DNA of 64,000 nt, taken from NCBI GenBank assembly GCA_022496185.1, contig WTXG01000144.1, forward strand, positions 27,443 through 91,442, in the 5' to 3' direction. The translations under genes were made by a program, and so were the position numbers. This document shows, one piece after another, positions 11,901-22,534 of the stretch. The notes below the pieces were generated by a model. It did no database searches. It saw only the letters and a list, made by a program, of their open reading frames with translations, and was not told where the DNA came from. The DNA comes from Multifurca ochricompacta. Its lineage: Eukaryota > Basidiomycota > Agaricomycetes > Russulales > Russulaceae. The stretch's first letter is position 1. Each line of letters starts with the position of its first letter.

Positions 11901-12350
11901 GCCTGGTAATCATACCCCAGAGACGTGATCAAGACTGGGTAAGATTCCTTGTCCATGGTGGCATCCATCCAGTTAATCTTTGGTTCAAATGCCACCAGCC
12001 ATGGATATCCTAAGATGAGATCCTCATCCCCTAGATTGGTAATGAGGAAACAGATGATCTTCATTCTCTCTCCTACTTGGACGTTGAGATCAGTGTAATG
12101 CATGATCTTTCCTGCCCAGTTGGCTGTCCCATCAATGTTCCAAATGTTCTTTTCTTGGGGAAGTGCCAGCATCCCCAGCCCCATAGTTTTTGCTAATCGT
12201 GGGCTGATAAAATTATCGGTAGCTCCTGAATCAACCAGGATGTCTCGATCGGCCGTCTTCTGTGTAGTTTCGAAATGTACTGGTATTTTCAAAGATTTGA
12301 AACAACTAGTATACACAGAGGTTACATGGAGTGCTCGTGCCCAGGCCGAT
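8884..12350 (-). pseudogene. Gypsy-2 pol: protease, RT, RNase H, integrase, chromodomain
   Basis: Domains on the minus strand: retropepsin (ILVDSGATDNFISPRL, about 12235); RT with VVYMDDILVA (about 11190); RNase H with ELEVDASHFANGA and TDHSNLLYW; integrase zinc finger (HFHHDLPSAGHPG, then CADC) and catalytic core (SDRNPRFTS, HPQTDGQSERTNQW); then a C-terminal chromodomain with LVKWKGFPDSDNSWEPARN, about 8935-9070. Chromodomains of this type bind methylated histone H3 and guide integration. Breaks include TGA for CGA at 11501-11503 and near 10491. Pol starts in the -1 frame relative to gag. Confidence 0.92.
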
Positions 12351-12363
12351 GGGGTAGAGCCGA

Positions 12364-13872
12364 TTAAAAATCCTTCTTGGCAAACGCCTTCTCAACTAGG
12401 ATGGCGCACACTTCCTTGCTCTCTTTCATCATATTTGCCCATATATCCTGGGCCTTCTCTTCCTTGGTTCGTTTGTCTGTCACGGGTGGGTTGCTGATGG
12501 GATGGACTGGGGTGGTGGTAGCTTCGGCAACGCATGCTCCCTTCTTTGGACAGTCTCGGGACATATGTCCTTGTGCTTTACAGCAGAAGCACCAGCCTTC
12601 TTTCATCAAAGTCTGTCACTCGTCCTCTGTGAGTGTTGCCCTGGCCCAGGTCCTGTCTGCTGAGGTATCCATGGCATTTGGATCCTTCTGGTGATGCGTG
12701 GGTTTGATGCCAAAGGCTGCTTTCCATTGGTCTCAGGTTTTCCCCTTCTTGGTGTCAACTCCAAAACATGTTTGGAAGTCAAGATAATCCTGCTGCTGTC
12801 ATTGGGCAGCCTCAACCCAGGTATCCCAATCCTGGGGGTGGTGAAACTGTATGATGTTCTTTACTAAAGGGTTGGGTAGCCCTTGAGAGAAGAGGTCCAA
12901 TGTGGCCTCTTTGTTGGTGTCGTATCCAGCTCTGTTGGCCAGACTTCTGAATTTAGCGACATAGGCATTGAGGTCTCCTTTGTCCATTTTTAGAGACTTC
13001 AATTCACGGGCTGCCTTCTGTTTGGCTTGCCCATCAGTAAATGCATCCTTAAACCTCTGGGCAATTGTCTCCCAAAGGCCTTCACTTGTGGTTCATTGCC
13101 CACTCTCAATTTGTTCGTTCAGCCACTCCAGCTGCTCCATTGTCCAGTCATCTACTGCCTCTCCTTGGATAAGGGAGAGAAAGAGATTAGCCTGCTGAAA
13201 CGGGTTAATGATCTGGGCAATGTCATGGTTGAAGTTTTTGAAGGTAGTGAACTCCAACATAAACTTCTTGCTTTGTGAACGATCCCCCGTGAATGTCTGG
13301 GGTAGTACACCTGACAGCCATCCCGAGGGTGGGGGAATATTTGGTGGTGCCATGACTGGTGGTGGGGGTGGAGGGGCTGGGTCAGGGAGTTGAGCAGCAA
13401 TGGTGGACATGTTCTGATAAAACGGGGTGACTGTGTTGGTAGATTGTATGGATATCTGAGGAGTTGTCAAAGCAGGGGCTCTGATCGTGACAACTGCAGG
13501 TGCAACTGGGGTGATAGTCGATGCTAATACCAGTGCTTCTTCACTATTCTCTTCTACGTACTCTTCTGGTTCAGAGTCCATAACAATGGCCGGGGGATTT
13601 TCTCTCCACTGTCCCAGTCCAAATTCTGGTGGTGCAGGTCCTGTGGTGACCCAAGAGTGTCGGCTTTCCGAATATTGGATACAATACCAAACTCTTTTCT
13701 CATCGTTGTATTCTACCGGTTGGTATCTTCCGTTGTGATAAATGTAGTATCCAAACTTGGATTCAAAATCTTTCCAGGCAGCAGAGCCAAGTACTTGTTG
13801 TGAAAGATTATTCTCATCTCTGTGTTCGATGAGTTCTTCTTTAAACAGGGTCTGACTGCGGCTGGAAGCCAC
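12364..13872 (-). pseudogene. Gypsy-2 gag
   Basis: It begins MASSRSQTLFKEELIEHRDE at 13872. A Pro-rich linker is followed by the gag core (VDDWTMEQLEWLNEQ, then LDLFSQGLPNPLVKN) and the knuckle CFCCKAQGHMSRDC. TGA or TAA codons interrupt it near 12606, 12730 and 13095, so it is non-coding now. The normal end is a TAA after five T residues (12364-12370, minus strand). Confidence 0.9.
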
Positions 13873-13878
13873 GATGAG

Positions 13879-13891
13879 AGACTCGACTTGA
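13879..13891 (-). other. Gypsy-2 primer-binding site (self-priming type)
   Basis: Just inside the 5' LTR, element sense, is AAGTCGAGTCT (13879-13889). It is not the usual TGG-starting tRNA match. It is complementary to an LTR segment AGACTCAACTT (plus-strand 14112-14122) with one mismatch. In Gypsy-3 the match is perfect. Confidence 0.6.
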
Positions 13892-14474
13892 TGTTATGTC
13901 CGGTGCGGGACGTTCCACATGACTTGTGTGACAGCATTCGCTCATGATCAGATAAGGAACCAATAAGGTCCCTTGGAGTTATATGGGAAGAGTCAGAGTC
14001 AAAGAGGCTGCACTCTAAGACAATGTTAAATGGGGAGTACCAGAAGTACTGAGACGATTGAGCCAAGGCCTTCAAAGGGATGTCCAGAAGACAAGCACTG
14101 ATGTATTCAATAAGTTGAGTCTGAAGTCTACAATGTAGTTACAGCAGACTTATATACATAATCTAGTGGGCATCTATAGATAAAGATAACGGAGTCAGGT
14201 GGGCCCAAATATACGAAAGCGGATGGCGTAAAGCCTGGCTTCTGATAGGGTACTAAGTAAGTGTCCGGTCATAAGATAAGGAGATAAGATGATAAGAAGG
14301 TAAACATGAACAAGCTTCAAGTCAACAGGTACAAACTGAGTCATGGGGATGGAAGCAGAGCATGTGATGGGTCCCAGGACAGGGATGTGATCAAGAAATG
14401 TAATGTAGGCGGCAATAGAGGGTTCGTGTTGGGGAGAGTAAAGAAAATGGGGTTGCTTGGCAAAGGTCATGACA
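13892..14474 (-). repeat. Gypsy-2 5' LTR, 583 bp
   Basis: Same length and ends as the 3' LTR (TGTTATGTCC ... CATGACA on the plus strand). It is followed directly by Copia RNase H sequence. Confidence 0.92.
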
Positions 14475-15122
14475 GGGTCTCTGCTTTGGGTGCAGATTGG
14501 AAGCAGACCTGACATTAGTTTTGCTGTTGCACGCCTTAGCCAATTCGCTTCCAACCCTTCCCAGCAGCACATGCAACTAGCAAAGTATGTCTTAGCTTAT
14601 TTAAATGCTACAAAAGACTACAAGTTGCGCTATTCTGGAGGGAATGGTGAAGTTGGCCTTCATGGCTATGCAGATTCCTCATGGGGAGATCAAGAGGACC
14701 GCCACTCCACCTCAGGCTACATCTTTTTCCTTGCTAATGGAGCCATTAGTTGGTGCTCCAGGAAACAGAAGACAGTAGCACAGTCCACCACAGAAGCTGA
14801 GTATATGAGCCTTGCTGAGGCTTCAAATCAGGCAGCATGGTATAGGACTTTTATGCAGGAATTGGGATATGAAGTCAATTCACCCATACAACTGCATTGT
14901 GACAATAAGGGTGCAGTAGATCTTGCATTAAACCCTGTCACAGGAAGGCGATCAAAGCACATACCAATAAAGTACCATGCCATTAGGGAGTATGTAGAAT
15001 CACACCAGATTGACTTGGTGCAAACTCCCACTGGAGAGATGCTTGCAGATGGCCTTACAAAGTCTCTGCCTAGATCATCTTTTGATCTTATGGTAACTGG
15101 ATTTGTACTAGTGCTGGAATGA
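14475..15122 (+). pseudogene. Copia-3 RNase H fragment
   Basis: An open frame carries ARLSQFASNPSQQHMQLAK, HGYADSSWGDQ, TTEAEYMSLAEA, HCDNKGAVDLALNP and a C-terminus with TPTGEMLADGLTKSLPRSS. All acidic RNase H residues are present. It lacks everything upstream of the domain. The ORF appears to start in the adjacent Gypsy LTR, but that is only an accidental joining. Confidence 0.88.
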
Positions 15123-15421
15123 AGGAGCTGGAATCTGGAGACCTTGTACACCAGTTTCACTTTCCCACCATGCAACATGAGTATATTCTCGACCTCAAGA
15201 GTGACGCAAGTGGTGTGAGCATGCCAGAAGTAGGCATTCAAATATGTCAGGCATTTCAGCTTGCATAAGCGAATATACAACTCATATGCAAAACTCACAA
15301 ACCGCACTTGAGAGTTAGAGAAGTTGGATCTCTGGCTGGTGACATGTTCATTCAATTATGAACAGCAGTGTGCTCATTCAATTCATTTCCACCAATGATC
15401 GATGCCTTCACCATGGAGGGA

Positions 15422-15757
15422 TGTTGACACATGATGTGTCTAGAGATGCTTCAGGCATCTAAGATTTACTTCAGCTGTAGATAAGATTAGATTAGGTTCC
15501 GGAGTTTTGGACTTTTACAATATCTTTATTACATTTCTTTCTCTCCTTACTCAGCTGATTAGTGATGTACTTAGTAATGCACAGTTAGCATGTGATATCT
15601 CTTTGGCCAATAGCCTTTATCCCTCTTTGTTCATTGTCCGGCACTTGTGGACTTATTCCCAGTGTGCACAGACCATTTCCCCTGGCCCCCATGGGTATAT
15701 AAGGGTGTCTGTTTCATCTCTTTCACTTCAGAGTTCTTCTACCTCTGAAGTGTAAGT
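15422..15757 (+). repeat. Copia-3 3' LTR, left piece
   Basis: Starts TGTTGACAC and stops after GTGTAAGT, where Copia-4 is inserted. TAAGT at 15753-15757 is the left copy of the Copia-4 target duplication. Confidence 0.93.
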
Positions 15758-16269
15758 TGTTGACACGGGACATGTCTGGAGATGCTTCAGGCATCTGAGG
15801 ATCACTTCAGCTGTAGATAAGATTAGATTAGGTTCCGGAGTTTCGGACTTTTTACGATATCTTTATTATGTTTCTTTCTCACCTTACTCAGCTGATTAGT
15901 GATGCCCTTAGTAATGCGCAGTAAGCACGTGATATCTCCTTGGCCAATAGCCTTTATCCCTCTAAGTTTATTGTCCGGCACTTGTGGACTTATTCCCAGT
16001 GCGCACAGACCATTTCCCCTGGCCCTCATGGGTATATAAGGGTGTCTGTTTCGTCCTTTACACTTCAGAGTTCTTCTAACATCTGAAGTGTAAGTTCCTT
16101 CTAGTTTACTCTCTACTTCCTTTAGACTAACGCTTCTTATAGTACTTGTCTTTTCTAGGTCAGTAGTGTAGTAATACAGAGTTCTTCTAACATCTGAAGT
16201 TACTTGTCTTTTCTAGCCTAAACCGCTACTAACCACAGTCAGTATAACCAGCAGCATGATTGTTTGACA
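15758..16269 (+). repeat. Copia-4 5' LTR, 512 bp
   Basis: TGTTGACAC to TTTGACA, followed directly by the primer-binding site. It carries the same TATA, hairpin and tandem intron-like units as Copia-1. Confidence 0.95.
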
Positions 16270-16281
16270 GGTTATGGGCCC
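16270..16281 (+). other. Copia primer-binding site: half-tRNA-iMet type
   Basis: GGTTATGGGCCC follows the 5' LTR with no gap. It is complementary to the anticodon arm of initiator tRNA-Met (GGGCCCATAACC), the half-tRNA primer known for Drosophila copia. It is not complementary to a tRNA 3' end. Confidence 0.75.
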
Positions 16282-17207
16282 TGCCGCTCATACTGATCTG
16301 TAATTCCCTTTGTTCATTACAGCCCAACTCGCTTTTCGCACACAAGCTCACAAAAAAGCTTCAAAGTCTTTCCCACCAGCTTTCTCCTGTGAGCTTTCCT
16401 ATTTACTTTCTGTGCACCTTAACACCCCACAGGATGAAGCAGTTTACTGCTCATCCTGAACTGTTTGGCTAGCCCTTCGGGGTTCTTGCAAAAGATGATG
16501 AGGGACCCTAAGCGGGTGAAACATCTTGAGCTCCTTGAGTGCGCACTAGGTATTAGTAACTTCATAGTTGTAGCTGGGTTTTCGTCCCATAGATAGCTTT
16601 AGTAGGCCTATAGCCAGAAGCTTGTGGCTTTAAGTCCAGTCAATGCTTGGCTCTATCTGTAAGCCGGGTTTAGCGACCCGCATGTGGAGTTTAGGGTCTA
16701 GAACAAGGCATGGGTAGTCACTCCCATGACACTTGGGCTCGATACAAGTAGGCTGCACTACTATAGTCTATACATAGTAGATATAGTCTTAATCTCTGGG
16801 CATAAGTATCCGTTGCCTTTGTAGGGTAACCACGCCCTACCAGAGACAGACTAGTCATCTACTTAGTCATGGCCCCAATCATCTAGGGCTTAATCATGGA
16901 CTCCACCACCAGCATTAGAGGAAGGGCTATACACCCTTTGTCTCTAATGGAACTTGCGGTTGGCTCCTCCATGACATGACTCCCAGTCCTGGTTACACTA
17001 GACACTCTGGCTAGTCTACCAGAAGCTTATGTCTAGTTACAGGATTGCGCTAGACAGCTTTACTATACCTAGAAAGTCACACAACAGAGGCAGGACCTTC
17101 TTAGGTTCTGAAGCATAGCGCCACAGTATGGGGTGGCACTCTTAAGCGAGACCTGGGCACTGGTTCTAACTGCTCCTTGGAACCAGGAACACTCATAACA
17201 TCTCACA
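16282..17207 (+). other. Copia-4 untranslated leader, ~930 nt
   Basis: No open frame of note lies between the PBS and the gag ATG at 17208. Many short ATG-started frames and stops occur. Packaging, dimerisation or internal-initiation functions would be expected in such a leader, but none can be read from sequence. The length is large for a Copia element. Confidence 0.6.
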
Positions 17208-20200
17208 ATGCCGTCCTCAATTGTCTTCCCTCCCTCCTCCAAAATGGAGCGCCTTGATGGCTCCAACTGGCAGGTTTGGTCTGCCAACTTCAACGCCCTT
17301 CTGAGGATGAACGGGCTCAGAAGGCACATCTTACGCCTTACCCTGATATGCCCCTCCTCCCAGAGGACAAGGAGGAGAAGGAGAAAATGCAGAAGGAAGT
17401 AATTGACCCCATCCTTAGGGAATGGATGGGTGAAGAGGAAATGCTTATTGGGCTCCTCTTTCTTAATGTAACCCAAGAGGTCTACTCCCAAGTAGCCTCT
17501 GATGCCAATTATCCTTCTCTCAGTGAGAAGTATAATAAGTTGGAGCGGCTTTATGGCTCTGTAGGTAGCATGGCCACATATAATCTGTGGCTTGCCCTGG
17601 TGTCCTTCCGTCTTGATGAAGGACAGACATTTAGGACCCAATTACAAAAGGTCCTAGATGCCAGGAGTACCCTTAGGGAGAATGGGATGGAGGTCAATGA
17701 CCTCCAGATGAGCTTCATACTGCTGAAAGCTCTCCCAGACTCCTACAGTGCCATTGCCGGCTCCATACTGGCCTCTGGCGACCCAGAGTGTCTTTCTCCT
17801 CAGGACCTTGTGCAGAGGTTCCTGAATGAGGAGAGTCGCCTGGCTGGTCCCTCGGGAAGTGGTAGTGCAGTCCTGTCTAAGGCTGCACCTGTCAAATCAA
17901 AACCAAAAATTACAAATTTATCACCACTTCCCGCTGCTGCCCCTGGTTCACAAGGGGTGGTCTGCTTCTATTGCCAAAAGCCTGGACACAAGTCCAATGC
18001 TTGCGCAAAGAAGAAGAAGGACCTGGAGAATGCCAAAAAGGGCAAGGCAGGGAACAAGAAGAGGGCTGAGGCCCAACATGTAAACACTATAGCCACCGTA
18101 GTTAATGGTAGTGGCAAAATAGAGGAGGTGCATGAAGCACCTCGAATTCGCCTTTATGTGCACACCTATAATCTGGATATCAACTCAGATTATTGGATGC
18201 TTGATAGTGGAGCAACGCTCATTTCAGTCCAAACCTTGAAGACTTCGATACATATAAGTCGATCACACCCACGAAGTATCATTAGGTGACAACTCCATAG
18301 TCAAAACAAATGGAGTTGGAACTGTGATCATCAGGACTGATCAAGGTTTTGACTTGGAATTGAGCAATGTGCTCCATATGCCTGGAGGACATAAAATACT
18401 CTCCGCCAGTGCCCTAGTAGAAAAAGGGGCAACTGTGTTCTTTGATAATAAGAAGGCAACAATAAAATATGGCGATAACATTATAGCGGAAGCATGGAAG
18501 TTTGGCAAATTGTATTGGGTACTAGGCAAACACGTCCTAAGCAGTATCCATACACTGCATCTGCCTCACTTGAAATCTGGCATCAAAGAATGGGCCATAT
18601 GTCTAAAGAAGCCCTAAAAAGATATGCTCCTGAGGCGGTAAAAGGCCTCAAAATAATAATAGCCAAGTGGAAGACAAGCCATGTTATGGCTGTGAAATGG
18701 GCAAGTCCCATCGTCTCCATTTCCCCCATCTTCAAAGCGCGCATCAGCCCCCTTGAGATCCTTCATAGTGATCTCGTAGGTCCCTTGCAGTGCAGTTCAA
18801 TACAAGGGAATCTATACTTTGCCACCTTCTTGGACGACTTTAGCAATATGCTTTAATCGTTCCAATGAAGTCTAAAGATCTGTTCACACCAGTTTTTAAT
18901 AAACTGAAGACACTACTTGAAAATAAATTTAATCACAAAATCAAGTGTCTTCATACAGATCGGGTGGAGAGTATGTGAATAAGGCGCTGAAAGCAACACT
19001 TGAAGATTATGGCATAGAGCATAAACTTACAATGCCGTATAGCCCACAACAGAATGGAAGGGCCGAGAGATTAATAGAACCATTATGGAAAAAGGCACTA
19101 GCATGCTGCACGATGCTGGCCTGTCTCTGGTTTCTGGGAGTGTGCTGTCAGACAGCATGTCATATTATAACAGAACTCCCATTCGTTCTAATAAGTGGAA
19201 AACTCCACTTGAGCTTCTGGTTGGGAACAAACCAGATGTCTCGTATTTTAAGGTCTTTGGTTGCAAAGCCTATTACCATGTTCCAGAGGGCAAGCGGCGT
19301 AAATTGGATCCCAAAGCAGGGAAGCCGTCTTTGTTGGGTATGAGCCCACGTCTAAGGGCTATACACTTTGGGATAGTCGTACCCGATCTCTCATCTTTTC
19401 ACGAGATGTTACATTTGATGAAAGATCCTTCCCATCCCGCTCTGATAAGGACAACAGAGCAGAGAACCTGTAGAGCAACCTAGCAAGGTGGCTCATTTAC
19501 TTTACCTGGTGCCATGTCCAGCCACCACCAGCAACTGCTACGCAGTTCCTGAGGCTCCTCAAGATGAGGAGACCTAGAAGAGGAACAGGAGGACATCGTA
19601 CCTCCTCAATTAGCAGCACAGCCTACCACACCCACACGTAATGTAGACACCACACACCCTCAGACTATATATCAGACCCCTCCATCTCAAATCATGGAAC
19701 CATCCTCCCCTCCCAAAAGAACCAAAGCAATCAGAAAATCACAAAGGATTGCAGACAGAATTCCTCAACCTAATTTTCAGAGGACAAGTCCACGCTCTGA
19801 ACGACGAGATAGGGCAATCCAAGAAGATTTAGACTTGGATACTGCATGTCCCAATCGCAATCGTCGTCTGAACCCTCGCTTCTACAATGAGGATAATGCA
19901 GAGTTCGTGCAAGGTTCTTCCAGACTTGGTCAGATGGATCTACTCAATGCTGCAGGATCGCCTTATAGGGATCCTCTTACATTTAAAGAAGCAATGGAGT
20001 CTGATAATGCCAGTGACTGGCTTGAGGCATGTCAATATGAAATTGATGCCTTAGAAAAACTTAAAGTGTGGCGCCTTGAAGACCTTCCTGAAGGTAGAAA
20101 GGCTGTAAAGTCCAATGGGTCTTTAAATTGAAAGCAGATGGACGCTTTCGTGCTAGGCTAGTAGCAAAAGGGTTCACCCAAATAGAGGGGGTGGACTTCG

Positions 20201-20620
20201 ATGAAACCTTCTCCCCAGTCGCCAGATTTGAGTCTCTTAGACTATTGTTAGCGTTGGCCGCGCTTGAGGATTGGGAAATCCACCAGATGGATGTCAAATC
20301 GGCATTCCTACATGGCAATCTGGATGAGGAGATTTATATGGAGCAACCTGTTGGTTTCGTCGTTGCTGGACAGGAGTCCAAAGTTTGTAGGCTACAGAAG
20401 GCTCTGTATGGCCTCAAACAAGCTTCCCGGGCTTGGAACTTGCAATTCCATGCAGTTCTCAATGAACTGAGCTTTACTCGGACGTACTCTGATGCAGGAG
20501 TATATGTGTATCATCACCAAGAGGGGGATGGTTCACTTTTCGTCATTTTATATGTTGATGACATCACTATACTTGGGTCCTCCACTAAGAAGATTCAATG
20601 GCTGAAGGACTCTCTATCTA
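17208..20620 (+). pseudogene. Copia-4 gag, protease, integrase and RT (frameshifted)
   Basis: Gag starts MPSSIVFPPSSKMERLDGSN at 17208, with the typical Copia gag opening (DGSNWQVWSANFNALL). After a one-base slip near 17330 the frame continues to 18289 through the knuckle CFYCQKPGHKSNAC and protease LDSGAT. Integrase motifs (WHQRMGH; PQQNGRAER) and RT ([20 protein letters not shown]) follow in several frames. Compared with Copia-1, most breaks are one- or two-base deletions, for example near 18220 and 18960. The RT keeps the Arg codon (CGG) that is TGA in Copia-1 and Copia-5. RT is cut at 20620 by Gypsy-3 and resumes at 28068. Confidence 0.9.
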
Positions 20621-21199
20621 TGTTACGTCCGGTGTGAGACGTCCTGCACGACTTGTGCGACAGCTTCGTTCGTGTATTCAGATAAGAGGTCAATAGGACC
20701 TCTTGGAGTCTAGATGGATGAGTCAACGTCAAAGGGGCTGTTCCCTAGTGACGATGTTGAGCGGAAAGTGCCGAAAGCACTGAGACGATCGAGTCAAAGG
20801 GTCCAGGGGAAGTCCAGAAGACAAACACCGATGTATTCAATAAGTCGAGTCTGAGGTCTACATGGTAACTACAGCGGACTTATATATGTAATCGAATGAG
20901 CGTCTAAAGATAAGAATCACGGAGTCAAGTGGGCCCAAATATACGAAAGCGGAGGGCGTAAAGCCTGGCTTCTACTGATAGGGAATTAAGTAAGTGTCCG
21001 GTCGTACGATAAGAAGATAAACGATAAGCAAAGATAAGGGCAACCAAAGATACATAAACAAGCTGGTCACGGGGATGGGCGGAGAGCATGTGACGGGTCC
21101 CACGATGGAGACGTGATCTGATAGTGGAGAGTGGGCGGCAGGGAAGGGTCATCGTGAGGTAAGAGAAAGAATACGGGCATGGATGGGGTTCGTAACATC
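20621..21199 (-). repeat. Gypsy-3 3' LTR, 579 bp
   Basis: TGTTACGTCC to TTCGTAACA on the plus strand. Nearly identical to the 5' copy, differing by small indels. Confidence 0.95.
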
Positions 21200-21215
21200 A
21201 CCCCCTCTTCTGGTT
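21200..21215 (-). other. Gypsy-3 polypurine tract
   Basis: Read on the minus strand as AGAAGAGGGGGTGA next to the 3' LTR; identical in Gypsy-2. Expected primer for plus-strand DNA synthesis. Confidence 0.8.
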
Positions 21216-21228
21216 CTAGCAGTCCTGG

Positions 21229-22527
21229 CTAGAAACGACTCATACCATCATCATCCTGCACCAGCTCTAAGTAGTCATCAGCTACATTACGATCGTCCAT
21301 TCGATACGTCTCCATTTCCTGCGGGCATGCATGGGTACGGAGGAAACCATACGGGCCGCGCTGACCACAGGCGCGGCATAGGTCGTAGACGGGGCAGTCG
21401 ATTTCTTTGTGCCCGGCATTGTGACGAAGGCACTTGCCGCACCAGCCCGACGGGTTATTGATGGTCGGGGTCACCCCTACGCGTCGGAAGATGCAATGCC
21501 GACTCCAATGAAGATTGCTGCGGCAGTGTCGACACCACTTGCAGTTGAGGGGGCAATTCCAACTGATGTGATACTTGCTATCACAGCGCCAGCAGGTTTC
21601 CCCACGCGGATTCTCGTGCAACCGCGGCATCTCGAGTTGGCTCGGTAACAGTGTCGGGGCGGCTCCCAGCGTACGAGGAGGGAGAGGTCGAGCATAGGTG
21701 TCGGCGTACCTTTCAGCGATTGTCTGATATGCATCTCCTGCCTCCAACCTCTTCCTAATGTCAACAATCTCCTGCTCCAATTGGAACATCCGTTCGTCAG
21801 CCTGGCCATCATTTTTGCATGCTCTTTGTACTGCTGGTTCAACGTCCTCCGTAGGGTGATACTCTTCCGTAGCCTCATGACCTCCGCCTTGAGGCGTGGC
21901 AACCTCATGTCGTTCATTACCTCGTCGATCGCGAAGGCACGACAGTCCTCCGCGAAAGATGACCCAGCTGTTCATCAGTCATCGTGTGGTGAAGCCGTCC
22001 CGTATACCTTTCCTCCAAATAAACTGGGGCCCCATAAACTGGCCCATCCTTCTCATACATCCCGCCACGTCCATCCTCCGTTGGTGTAGTAGATGTACTT
22101 GGCAATAACCTTGGACCGTCTGCCATCGTGATCTCCAAGGGGAAGTACATTGAAGAGTTGGGGTTGTTGGGAATGAAGGGAAACTCCGGGGCCTCATCAT
22201 CAATCTCCCCATGGAGTAGGTCATTGGGGTGGGGTTCTTCACAGTGGGTAAAGTCATCGTTCGGGTTGGGGACTGATTCTTGACGCGGGTCTCAGCAGCT
22301 TCATAGTCGATGGGAGAAGAGGGACGAGAGGAGGGGTGAGCGGAAGGGAAGTTTTCAACGATGGTCATTGGGGAAGCGAAGGCGTCAATGGCAGCGAGGC
22401 GCGATGAAGGACATGATAGACAGTTCGGTGGTAGTAATTTGCTGAGAGGGCATATACTGGGGAAATCGTCTATGGGTTGAGATTGCTCCCTTTTAACTAT
22501 TCCTGGGCGCTTCTGGATGTCGGGCAT
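21229..22527 (-). CDS. Gypsy-3 ORF3: coiled-coil protein with four Cys/His clusters
   Basis: Extra ORF of about 430 codons after pol, starting MPDIQKRPGIVKREQ at 22527 and stopping at 21229 just before the polypurine tract. The N-terminus is Pro/Ser-rich. The centre has SSMYFPLEITMADG-like and GPVYGAPVYLEERYTG-like segments (read across frames), then a charged helical stretch (MFQLEQEIVDIRKRLEAGDA). The C-terminal 90 residues (21325-21594) have CWRCDSKYHISWNC, CRHCRSNLHWSRHC, CGKCLRHNAGHKEIDC and CRACGQRGPYGFLRTHAC. The first two fit CX2CX4HX4C exactly. One- or two-base indels near 21950-22150 break the frame; these may be errors or decay. The layout suggests an RNA- or DNA-binding accessory protein. 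No family name recognised. Confidence 0.72.
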
Positions 22528-22534
22528 GGAATCC

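Larger units (their letters stand above)
7042..14474 (-). mobile_element. Gypsy-2: chromovirus with two LTRs and mismatched flanks
   Basis: It has 583-bp LTRs at both ends. Minus-strand order is 5' LTR (13892-14474), gag, protease, RT, RNase H, integrase with chromodomain, extra ORF3, polypurine tract, 3' LTR (7042-7624). The left flank is Gypsy-1 gag (ATCTC next to the LTR) and the right flank is Copia-3 RNase H (GGGTC), so there is no target duplication. Several CGA to TGA stops inactivate it. Chromodomain, layout and PBS place it in the Tf1/sushi-like chromoviruses. Confidence 0.93.
14475..15757 (+). mobile_element. Copia-3: RNase H end and first part of 3' LTR
   Basis: Starts inside RNase H at the Gypsy-2 border and runs through the 3' UTR into an LTR (from 15422) that is split by Copia-4. 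The rest of this LTR is at 29724-29904. The 5' half of Copia-3 is absent from the window. Confidence 0.9.

Noticed and set aside
14828..15355. 175-codon minus-strand ORF over Copia RNase H
   Set aside because: Antisense shadow of the conserved RNase H frame; the same shadow appears over every Copia copy.
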